Part shown: positions 1-6,498 of the stretch, one piece after another
Layout of the letters: every line of letters begins with the position of its first letter
Numbering within the stretch: the stretch's first letter is position 1
Assembly (NCBI GenBank): GCA_045577475.1
Contig: JAZNIM010000169.1
Coordinates: 1 to 13,403, forward strand
Reading direction: 5' to 3'
Source: UMGS1387 sp045577475
GTDB lineage: Bacteria; Bacillota; Clostridia; Oscillospirales; CAG-382
DNA length: 13,403 nucleotides
Position numbers and translations under genes: made by a program
The notes under the pieces: model-generated
What the model saw: only the letters and a program-made list of their open reading frames with translations
Databases searched by the model: none
What the model was told of the DNA's origin: nothing

Positions 1-3
1 CGA

Positions 4-774
4 TTAAAGTATACAGGTATACGGGCATTTTACATCATAGCATTCTGCATAAATGCCATTGAAGTTATCCTTAATGAGCTTCAGAAGCTCTGTGCACACA
101 GGATTTTCCGTATAATAGTGACCGCAGTCATAAAGGCTGAAACCCGATTCCTTTGCGGCAATAAACAGGTGGTGTGGCACTTCGCTTGTAACGAAAGCCT
201 GTGCACCGAGAGCCATTGCGTCAAACACAAAATCCTTGCCTGCTCCGCCTACAAGTGCAACGGTTGAGATTTTTCCATTATCGGCAAGAGCACATCTCAT
301 GTCGCAGCCAAGCTTTTCCTTCAAAAGATGTGCAAGCTCCTCGGATGTCAAGGCATTTTCAAGAGTACCCATTCTTCCTATATTGCCTGTTTCACCGCCG
401 AAGGGGACTATATTTTCAAGTCCTATCACTCTTGCAAGAGCATCGTTTACACCGCCCACGGCACTGTCAAGACGTGTGTGGTAGCTGAGAACCGAAATGC
501 CGTTTTTCATAAGCTTTTCGAGATTTTCATAGTCATCGCCGCAAATTCTTGAAAGCTTTCTGAATATAAAAGGGTGATGTGTAACAACAAGGTCAAAGCC
601 GTGCTCTGCGGCATAGTCAATAACGTCACGTCTTACCTCTAGCGCAACCAACACTCTCTTAACCTCGGCATCCGCGCTTTTGCAAAGCATAACGCCGTCA
701 TTGTCCCAGCTTTCCGAAAGCTCTGCGGGTGCTATATCCGAAAGGTATTTATTGATTTGCCCTACTGTGTACAT
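4..774 (-). CDS. Nif3/YqfO-like dinuclear metal-binding protein
   Basis: A complete 256-residue member of the Nif3-like (DUF34) family, cytoplasmic proteins that bind two metal ions in a hexameric toroid; their biochemical role is poorly defined. Seen in the sequence: the THHPxxF motif at residues 65-71 (H66, H67), the SYHTRLD motif at 97-103 (H99, D103), and the C-terminal GHYYTE block at 218-223 (H219, E223), together the expected metal ligands. The length fits the short form without the roughly 100-residue PII-like insert of B. subtilis YqfO. The start is supported by GAGGAG at 782-787, seven bases upstream of the ATG. It overlaps the 3' end of trmK by 26 bp, the usual yqfN-yqfO arrangement in Firmicutes, so translation is probably coupled. 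It is the last gene visible in its operon; only three bases follow the stop within the window. Confidence 0.93.
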   Translation of the reverse strand: MYTVGQINKYLSDIAPAELSESWDNDGVMLCKSADAEVKRVLVALEVRRDVIDYAAEHGFDLVVTHHPFIFRKLSRICGDDYENLEKLMKNGISVLSYHTRLDSAVGGVNDALARVIGLENIVPFGGETGNIGRMGTLENALTSEELAHLLKEKLGCDMRCALADNGKISTVALVGGAGKDFVFDAMALGAQAFVTSEVPHHLFIAAKESGFSLYDCGHYYTENPVCTELLKLIKDNFNGIYAECYDVKCPYTCIL

Positions 775-1516
775 TTCTTTTCTCCTCTATCTGTTTCATT
801 TCTTCCAACAGCCTTAGAAGCTCATCGCTCTCAAGACCGCTTTTTTCTCTGTCGCATATTGCCTTTTCGGTTATGCGTATACGGCGTTTAAGCTGTCTTT
901 CAAAAAGCTCGCCGCCTTTTTCTATATTGTGCCTGCCAAGAAGCATTTCGGCTTTAGTTCCCTTGCGTATTCTTCCGTCATATACTGCTGAAATTACCGC
1001 ATATACCCTGTCCTTATCAAGCACCATTATATCATCGGTTATGTCAAAGCCGTTAGTATACAGGTATACACGCAAATCATCCTCGCTTGTCATTGGCTGG
1101 AGAATGAGCTTGACTCTGCCCTTATGTTCTTCGTCACGCAAAAAATCGGCACGTTCCAATATTCCCGATATAAGCTCGCCGCCCATACCCAGTATAAAAA
1201 TGCGGTTTGCCTGTATCTCATCAAGTCCCGCAAGACCGTCTGTGCAGACAACATCAATATAGTCCGACAGCGGCTTTCCCATAAGAGTGCGCCGTGACAC
1301 ATTTTCTCTCGCCTTGGCAACAGGTCCTTCGTTTATATCACTTGCGGTAACATGGGTGCATATTCCGCTTTGGATGAGGTAAATTGCAAGCTTTGCATGG
1401 TCGCACCCCACATCAATGGCACAAAGCTCTTTTGTTTCGCCGTCATACAAAGATACGGCGGCGATTTCCGCCGCCGCACAAAGCCGATTAGACGGTAATG
1501 TGAGCTGTCTTGACAT
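749..1516 (-). CDS. trmK: tRNA (adenine(22)-N(1))-methyltransferase TrmK
   Basis: A 255-residue class I SAM-dependent methyltransferase of the TrmK/YqfN family, which in B. subtilis methylates N1 of A22 in the D-arm region of tRNA. Seen: the SAM-binding motif I IDVGCDHAKL at 34-43, the acidic loop SDIN at 59-62, a CTDG motif at 91-94, the ILGMGG block at 108-113 and QPM at 140-142, where TrmK proteins carry their active-site region. A charged helical C-terminus at about 199-247 is consistent with the coiled-coil extension of the family. The ATG overlaps the TAA of the upstream DUF1858 gene as TAATG, so translation is probably re-initiated by coupling; only a weak GGAT-type site precedes it. 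The pairing with nif3 immediately downstream supports the assignment. Confidence 0.93.
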   Translation of the reverse strand: MSRQLTLPSNRLCAAAEIAAVSLYDGETKELCAIDVGCDHAKLAIYLIQSGICTHVTASDINEGPVAKARENVSRRTLMGKPLSDYIDVVCTDGLAGLDEIQANRIFILGMGGELISGILERADFLRDEEHKGRVKLILQPMTSEDDLRVYLYTNGFDITDDIMVLDKDRVYAVISAVYDGRIRKGTKAEMLLGRHNIEKGGELFERQLKRRIRITEKAICDREKSGLESDELLRLLEEMKQIEEKRNVHSRANQ

Positions 1517-1716
1517 TACTTATCCAGAAGCTTGTTAAGCTTTTCAACGAGCTCGTCAGCATCTACTCCGTGAACCTCGCAAGCCATTTCAACCGTTTCG
1601 CCTCTTGCAGAGGGACAGCCGAGGCAATGCATACCGATTTCAAGGAAAACGGGAGCTGCTTCGGGAGCGATGTCGAGAATATCACCGATGATTGTGTCTT
1701 TTGTAATCTTTGCCAT
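1516..1716 (-). CDS. DUF1858 domain protein with CxxC motif
   Basis: A 66-residue protein that is essentially one DUF1858 domain, the family also described as the hybrid-cluster-protein-associated redox disulfide domain. The pattern is clear: an N-terminal TIGDIL-type segment at 8-14, the helix APVFLEIGMH at 21-30, then CLGC at 31-34. The two cysteines could form a redox-active disulfide or bind metal; the precise function of these small proteins is not established. GGAGG at 1726-1730, nine bases before the ATG, defines the start. It is the first gene of the operon with trmK and nif3, and its stop overlaps the trmK start by one base (TAATG). No signal peptide or membrane segment is visible, so it should be cytoplasmic. 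Confidence 0.9.
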   Translation of the reverse strand: MAKITKDTIIGDILDIAPEAAPVFLEIGMHCLGCPSARGETVEMACEVHGVDADELVEKLNKLLDK

Positions 1717-1749
1717 GATAATTTACCTCCGTGATTGTTTTACAGTGTT

Positions 1750-1778
1750 ATTATAACCCAACAAAAAGAATTTTGCAA
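1750..1778 (-). promoter_or_regulatory. Sigma-A promoter of the DUF1858-trmK-nif3 operon
   Basis: On the minus strand, TTGCAA (1778-1773) and a perfect TATAAT (1755-1750) are separated by 17 bases. Transcription would begin near 1743, giving a leader of about 27 bases that contains the GGAGG site. The -35 box is only 20 bp from the stop codon of the upstream AraC-type gene, so there is little room for a terminator and some read-through from that gene is possible. Confidence 0.75.
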
Positions 1779-1797
1779 TAGCATTTGAAAAGGTTTT

Positions 1798-2817
1798 TCA
1801 TTTTTTACATTTTTGCATATGTTTTTTCCTGTATTCCGTGGGCGAAATCTGCTGTTCCTTCTTAAACCATCTGGAAAAATATTCCGAGCTTTCTATTCCC
1901 AAGGTTTGTGCAATGCTTTTCACGGGAAGGTCGCTGTTTATAAGAAGCTCACAAGCCCTGCCAAGGCGTATAACCTGAATATAGGTGTTAAAGGTCATAC
2001 CCGTCCTTTTTTTGATAATACGTCTTATCTGCTGGGCAGAGTACCCGAACTGCTTTGAAATGCTTTCAAGAGTTACCGTGTTAAGGTTGTCGTTTATGTA
2101 CCACATTATTCTGTCGTCACGGCTTGTCATATACTCAGAAAAACGTTCCTGTGTAAGAACCATATTTGCAGACTCGGCGTTTTTTCTGTAGGAATGCTCG
2201 GTAATCTGTGAACGTGTCAGTGCAAGAAACATCCCCTTTGCAAGATTGTCAAGTGTTGGCTCTATATACGGCTCATACCTTTTTCTGTTGAGATTTATGC
2301 TTGTGATTTCGCTTATTACCTGCTCAATACCTGTATTTAAGAGATTTCTGAAAACAGTATAATCTCCGTTTTTTACTACGTACGTAAGGTAGTTATCCTT
2401 ATCGTAGTATCTCAGCATTTTTTCCACGTCCTGTGCAAAAGTCTTGGAAATAATAACATTTACCGCCTTGGTTTCTCCCAAGGGATGTGAGGTATGGTAA
2501 ACCTCCGGCGACATCAAAAGCAAATCCCCCGACTCCAGAACCAGCTTTCTGCCGTCTATATATTCCATGAGCCGACCTTCATACACATAATTCAGTTCAA
2601 AATAGTCATGCCTGTGATAAGGCGTTATTGTTCCCGAATATATTTCGTTGGTGTACACATCAAGCAGTCTTGTACTTGCCGTCAGCTTTAAGTCTACGCC
2701 TTTCTTTTCAAGCTTCTTGGTCTGACTTATTATGATGGAAAGCAGCTCGCTTTCGGAATCTCCGTTATAATCGGCATACGGCAGATATCTGTCATATCTT
2801 TCTGAAACAGTTCCCAT
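1798..2817 (-). CDS. AraC-family transcriptional regulator with cupin sensor domain
   Basis: A 339-residue two-domain regulator. An N-terminal cupin-like sensor covers roughly residues 60-130, with the metal- or ligand-pocket style motif PYHRHDYFEL at 66-75 and an ESGDLLLMSP turn at 95-104. A linker helical region follows, then a C-terminal AraC DNA-binding domain at about 234-335 with two helix-turn-helix units: LESISKQFGYSAQQIRRIIKK at 250-270 and the second around VKSIAQTLGIESSEYFSRWFKK at 299-320. The reading frame stays open up to an ATG at 2907, but that start lies upstream of the gene's own promoter. The ATG at 2817 is preferred because it is preceded by GGGGTG six bases away. The gene diverges from the secreted phosphoesterase gene, and AraC proteins with cupin domains often control an adjacent carbohydrate-related gene, so this is the likely target. 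The ligand cannot be read from the sequence. Confidence 0.9.
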   Translation of the reverse strand: MGTVSERYDRYLPYADYNGDSESELLSIIISQTKKLEKKGVDLKLTASTRLLDVYTNEIYSGTITPYHRHDYFELNYVYEGRLMEYIDGRKLVLESGDLLLMSPEVYHTSHPLGETKAVNVIISKTFAQDVEKMLRYYDKDNYLTYVVKNGDYTVFRNLLNTGIEQVISEITSINLNRKRYEPYIEPTLDNLAKGMFLALTRSQITEHSYRKNAESANMVLTQERFSEYMTSRDDRIMWYINDNLNTVTLESISKQFGYSAQQIRRIIKKRTGMTFNTYIQVIRLGRACELLINSDLPVKSIAQTLGIESSEYFSRWFKKEQQISPTEYRKKHMQKCKK

Positions 2818-2838
2818 TTTTTCACCCCGCTTTTTTTC

Positions 2839-2867
2839 ATTATAACACATATGTAACATTCCGTCAA
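2839..2867 (-). promoter_or_regulatory. Sigma-A promoter of the AraC-family gene
   Basis: On the minus strand, TTGACG (2867-2862) and TATAAT (2844-2839) have a 17-base spacer, an almost ideal promoter. Transcription should start near 2832, leaving a leader of about 15 bases before the ATG at 2817. This rules out the longer reading frame starting at 2907. One TGTAACA element (2852-2858) lies inside the spacer, where a bound protein could block RNA polymerase, consistent with autoregulation. Confidence 0.85.
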
Positions 2868-2937
2868 GTAATTTCGATTTGTGTAACAAAAAATCATTTA
2901 CCAACAAATCAAAAAGAAGTAAAATATATTTGTAACA
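2852..2937. promoter_or_regulatory. Three TGTAACA direct repeats, candidate AraC-type operator
   Basis: The heptamer TGTAACA occurs at 2852-2858, 2882-2888 and 2931-2937, all in the same orientation within the divergent intergenic region. Start-to-start distances are 30 and 49 bases. The first copy sits in the spacer of the regulator's promoter, the second directly upstream of the candidate -35 box of the secreted phosphoesterase gene, and the third just after that gene's -10 box. AraC-family dimers commonly bind direct repeats, so these are plausible half-sites; binding is inferred. Confidence 0.45.
2897..2925 (+). promoter_or_regulatory. Candidate promoter of the secreted phosphoesterase gene
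   Basis: TTTACC (2897-2902) and TAAAAT (2920-2925) are 17 bases apart. Both boxes deviate from consensus, as expected for a promoter that needs an activator. A strong ribosome binding site, AAGGAGTG at 2949-2956, follows five bases before the ATG at 2962. Confidence 0.5.
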
Positions 2938-2961
2938 ACCATATCAAAAAGGAGTGTTTTT

Positions 2962-5900
2962 ATGAAAAGACTATTTGCAATCATACTCATGCTCGTTCTT
3001 TTGACTGTATCGGCGTACTGTGCCGAAACTGCAGACGGAACAGAGTATACTCCTGCGGTTTTCTTCGGCTTTGACGACGGAGAAGTACCTTCGGTATTTA
3101 AAGACAAAGACCTTGAGGTTTTGTCGGGACAGACAGACTTTGTGGTTGACGGTATTTTCTCTGCCTCCTCAAAATCCAAAGACCCTTATTTTACCTATAC
3201 CACTGATTTTGACTACGGCGACTACAGCGAGTTCAAAATCAGAATGAAGCACAAAGCCACCGACGAAACAGCGGAAAAGTGCAATCTTCAGATTTTCCTG
3301 AAAGGTACAAAGGCTGACGGAACAGCCTTCGGCTTTGCACAGGAATACAGCGAATTGCAGAGTATAGGCGTTAACAGCGGTGATGAATTTGTGGAATATA
3401 CGCTGCCGCTTAACTCTATTTCCGAGCTTGAAGGTGCTCATGTTACTTCCATCAGAATTGACATGATAAGCGTAATCGGTGAAATGTACATTGATTACAT
3501 CATGCTTGTTCCCTCAAATATCAACGATGACATTGTCTACACCTTTGACTCAGGTCTTTCTCCCTGGGGACACAACGGCGGTGTTACAATTACCGAAAAT
3601 AACGGTATTATCACAGGTGTTACAAGTGCCACAAACGGACTTATCAGCAACAGCAAGCACAGATTCTTGGGTGCCGACTACCCCAAAGCATACGTTCGCA
3701 TGATGATTGACAAAGAGGTTGCTGAGGGTGCAACGGGTGACGATGCAATTGCAGGCATTCCCTCAGGAACAAAAAAATCCCTTTTCTACACCAACCTTGT
3801 TGATGCCGACGGCAACAGCTTAAAAAGTCTTTACGGCACCTACAACGGCTACACCTATGCATCAAACCTTATTTCCGCCGCCGACAACGGCAAATACAAG
3901 GTTTATACCTACGACTTTTCAAGCTACGAGCCTTATCTCAACAACTACGTAACATCAATGGCATTCAACGTAATCGAGGCAAAGGGACTTCGCTTCAACG
4001 TAGACACAATTCTCTTTAAAAATCCCAAATCCCTTAACTGGACTTTTGAATGTGAAGGACTTCTTGAAGGCTGGACAGCCTCAGACAGTTGCTTTACCGT
4101 TGAGGACGGACTTTTAAAGTACACCGAAACAGACACGGAATACTCAAATCCCCGTATTACTCTTTCGGGTCTTAACATTGCGGCTGACAACTATGTAGGC
4201 TGTGAAATAATCATGAAGCACAAGCTTCTTGAAGGCGAATCTTCCAACTTCCAGCTTTACTACGCAGGCACCGACAAAAACGGCACTGCCTTTGGCATCA
4301 GCGAAAACAGTACCGTAAGAGTTCAGCTTAATTCTGCAAGCTCTGGTGACAACTACGTTTACTACTATCTTGACCTTTCCTCTGCAAGCAACTGGAAGGG
4401 CAGTACAATTTCGGCACTTCGCCTTGACCCCGTAAATTCTCTCGGCAACGTGGAAATTGAGTCCATAAGACTTGTTCCTGCCGCTGTTTTTGAGCCTCTG
4501 AAGCCTGAGCTTATGAGTCTTGACTATGAGTTTTCAAACGACGAACGTGGAAGTGCAGACGGTAAAATCACCGTAAACTTCGCAGAACAGAATCCCGAAA
4601 ATGCCAAGAGAATTAACCTTTACTGGGCTTCGGGCAACGACACAGACGGCTACACACAGCTTGAGAATTACACGGTTCTTGAATCCCGTGAGGGTGCGTT
4701 CTTTGCAAATGACTACATCATTGACAAGGACCTTCTCATTCCCGAAGAAGCTACCGCCCTTGCCGTGTCAATTACAGACAGCGAAAAGGTGTTTCAGCTT
4801 GTAAGCAAGCTTCCGGAAAATAAAATTCCCGAACCTTACGGCACGCCTCTCTATACCGCTTCCTTCAGTTCAGACTTCCATCTTGGCGGCTGGGGTTCAA
4901 ACCCCAACCCCAACGTACGTCAGGCAGCGGCAAGGGATGAAATCGTTGCAAGCGGCGTTGATTTTCTCGTAGTTGACGGTGACATCTGCCAGTGGTACGG
5001 CGAAATTGAAAAGAATGACGAGTGGAGATTTGCCACCGAATATTTCAAGGAATTCGGAATTCCCGTTTATATGGTAAAAGGCAACCACGACGAGCCGAAC
5101 TATCCCTCAGGTTACGTTATGGACAAAGGCTACGAAAACTTCTCCTACGACTATTTTGACTCATTCCTTGACAACTGGCTTGACTACTCCAAACAGCAGA
5201 ATTACTATTCGGCAGAACGTACAGGCGAAAAGCTTGACTATTATCACACCGAAATAAACGGACACCACTACATTTTCCTTGCCATTCCCGACAGCGGCTA
5301 CTATGCCTTCGGCGATGAGCAGCTTGCATGGCTTGACAAGATTCTGTACGAAGCGGAGGAAAGCGGAAAGCCAATATTCATATTCGGACATGTTCCCGCA
5401 AACGGCAAGGTTAACTATCAGATAGCTCTCGGCAAAGGCTCAATGGACGACTTTGACAAGCTTGAACCCATTCTCAACCGCCATCCCACAAGTATTTACA
5501 TTTCAGGTGACTCTCACTACACCCTTGATTCGGTTCTCAAAAACACCGTTGACGGCGGGCAGGTTCTTCCCTCTTACATCAACGACGGTGCAGTAATCGA
5601 AGCCTACAAGGCGGCTGAAGAAAGAGTTACCAATTCTCCCAGAAATCAGGTTCCCGGCAACAACTCCCACGGTCTTTTTGTTGAGGTTTACAAGGACAAA
5701 ATGATTGTGCGTGCACGTGATTTCATGAACGGAAAATATATTGCACTTGGACTTACCAAGGTAACCTTCAGGGAGGAATGTACACTCCCCGAAATTTCGG
5801 TTACAAAGAAAACAGTTTCAGACGAGATTCTTCTCTGTGCAAGTCCCGTGGAAAATGCATCCTACACTTGGGTATTTAACGGTTCACAAATCGTGACTGC

Positions 5901-6312
5901 AAACAACAGCATCACCGTTCCATCGGATTACAGCGGTTACATTGCACTTCGCATCACGGACGATGGCGGTGCTTACCGTTCCGAATTATTTGAAAGCCTC
6001 GACGAGATTGAGCAAGAAGCTGAAAATGTGCCTGAAGTCATCGACATCACCTTTGACAGCGAAAGCGGCAAAGCAACCGTTACATTCACCGCTGCTGAAA
6101 CATTCACGGGTGCACAGGCAGTTATCGCCTGCTATGACGGAAACATCCTGTCAGGCATCAAGATACACGAAATTTCCGCAGAAGAAGCAAAGAGCGGCAC
6201 ATTCACCGATGATTTCAAGGCTGACAGCGGGCAAAAGGTTAAGATTTTTGTATTCTCCGACCTTGGTGCAATAAAGCCAATATGCAAAATGTTTGAAAAA
6301 ACACTTAATTAA
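2962..6312 (+). CDS. Secreted multidomain calcineurin-like metallophosphoesterase
   Basis: A 1116-residue exported protein. Residues 1-21 are a signal peptide (basic start, long hydrophobic core, cleavage near A18 or A21). Three beta-sandwich, carbohydrate-binding-like domains follow at about 34-186, 192-354 and 358-508; the first and third are clear relatives sharing MKHK (95-98 and 418-421), a GTAFG motif and an RLVP-like end. A fibronectin-like segment lies at about 513-622. The metallophosphoesterase domain at about 630-935 shows the family metal motifs: DFH (D638, H640), DGD (D674), GNHD (707-710), FGH (H810) and SGDSH (848-852). In the last motif Asp replaces the first His of the usual GHxH. 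Ig-like domains follow at about 944-1018 and 1027-1112. No SLH domain, LPxTG or lipobox is seen, so it is probably released or held by glycan binding. Family members hydrolyse phosphomono- or diesters; the substrate is unknown. It diverges from an AraC-type gene that probably controls it. Confidence 0.9.
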   Translation: MKRLFAIILMLVLLTVSAYCAETADGTEYTPAVFFGFDDGEVPSVFKDKDLEVLSGQTDFVVDGIFSASSKSKDPYFTYTTDFDYGDYSEFKIRMKHKATDETAEKCNLQIFLKGTKADGTAFGFAQEYSELQSIGVNSGDEFVEYTLPLNSISELEGAHVTSIRIDMISVIGEMYIDYIMLVPSNINDDIVYTFDSGLSPWGHNGGVTITENNGIITGVTSATNGLISNSKHRFLGADYPKAYVRMMIDKEVAEGATGDDAIAGIPSGTKKSLFYTNLVDADGNSLKSLYGTYNGYTYASNLISAADNGKYKVYTYDFSSYEPYLNNYVTSMAFNVIEAKGLRFNVDTILFKNPKSLNWTFECEGLLEGWTASDSCFTVEDGLLKYTETDTEYSNPRITLSGLNIAADNYVGCEIIMKHKLLEGESSNFQLYYAGTDKNGTAFGISENSTVRVQLNSASSGDNYVYYYLDLSSASNWKGSTISALRLDPVNSLGNVEIESIRLVPAAVFEPLKPELMSLDYEFSNDERGSADGKITVNFAEQNPENAKRINLYWASGNDTDGYTQLENYTVLESREGAFFANDYIIDKDLLIPEEATALAVSITDSEKVFQLVSKLPENKIPEPYGTPLYTASFSSDFHLGGWGSNPNPNVRQAAARDEIVASGVDFLVVDGDICQWYGEIEKNDEWRFATEYFKEFGIPVYMVKGNHDEPNYPSGYVMDKGYENFSYDYFDSFLDNWLDYSKQQNYYSAERTGEKLDYYHTEINGHHYIFLAIPDSGYYAFGDEQLAWLDKILYEAEESGKPIFIFGHVPANGKVNYQIALGKGSMDDFDKLEPILNRHPTSIYISGDSHYTLDSVLKNTVDGGQVLPSYINDGAVIEAYKAAEERVTNSPRNQVPGNNSHGLFVEVYKDKMIVRARDFMNGKYIALGLTKVTFREECTLPEISVTKKTVSDEILLCASPVENASYTWVFNGSQIVTANNSITVPSDYSGYIALRITDDGGAYRSELFESLDEIEQEAENVPEVIDITFDSESGKATVTFTAAETFTGAQAVIACYDGNILSGIKIHEISAEEAKSGTFTDDFKADSGQKVKIFVFSDLGAIKPICKMFEKTLN

Positions 6313-6321
6313 ATTCAACCG

Positions 6322-6343
6322 GATACAAACAAAAGGCTGTATC
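6322..6343 (+). terminator. Weak hairpin after the phosphoesterase gene
   Basis: GATACA (6322-6327) can pair with TGTATC (6338-6343) around a ten-base loop, ten bases after the stop codon. The stem is short and no clear run of T follows, so it is at best a weak terminator. The remaining intergenic sequence up to 6384 is A+T-rich without other structure I can support. Confidence 0.2.
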
Positions 6344-6384
6344 AATTATCTTTCCGATATATTATATTCTCTCCATGCATTACA

Positions 6385-6451
6385 TGTCAAAATGTATTAT
6401 TAAGCAACAATTTTGTCAATTATTGTGGAATTTTCTTGACATTGCTGTCAA
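6385..6451. promoter_or_regulatory. TGTCAA repeat array at the glutamine synthetase promoter
   Basis: TGTCAA occurs in the same orientation at 6385-6390, 6414-6419 and 6446-6451, with start-to-start distances of 29 and 32 bases, near three helical turns each. The last copy also forms a perfect inverted repeat, TTGACATTGCTGTCAA (6436-6451), with the -35 box. This looks like an operator for a repressor that covers the -35 region. I found no match to the Bacillus GlnR box (TGTNA, seven bases, TNACA). Confidence 0.4.
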
Positions 6452-6463
6452 AACAGGTATAAT
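6436..6463 (+). promoter_or_regulatory. Sigma-A promoter of the glutamine synthetase gene
   Basis: A perfect TTGACA (6436-6441) and a perfect TATAAT (6458-6463) are separated by 16 bases. The predicted transcript starts near 6470, and AAAGGAG at 6486-6492 serves as the ribosome binding site six bases before the ATG. Such a strong promoter fits a highly expressed housekeeping enzyme. Confidence 0.88.
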
Positions 6464-6498
6464 GGTAGTTGTAAACTATTATTTTAAAGGAGAATATC

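Noticed and set aside
8..1069. Exact 15-bp repeat AGTATACAGGTATAC at 8-22 and 1055-1069
   Set aside because: Both copies lie inside coding sequence (end of the Nif3-like gene and middle of trmK) and encode ordinary Tyr/Thr/Leu-type codons; probably chance similarity, with no third copy seen.
1786..1800. TGAAAA...TTTTCA inverted repeat at the end of the AraC-type gene as a terminator
   Set aside because: Only six A-T-rich pairs apart from two G-C pairs, with a two- to three-base loop and overlapping the stop codon; too weak to call.
3013..3027. Lipoprotein signal (cysteine at residue 20 of the phosphoesterase)
   Set aside because: The residue before the cysteine is Tyr, which does not fit the lipobox requirement for Gly, Ala or Ser, so an ordinary signal peptide is more likely.
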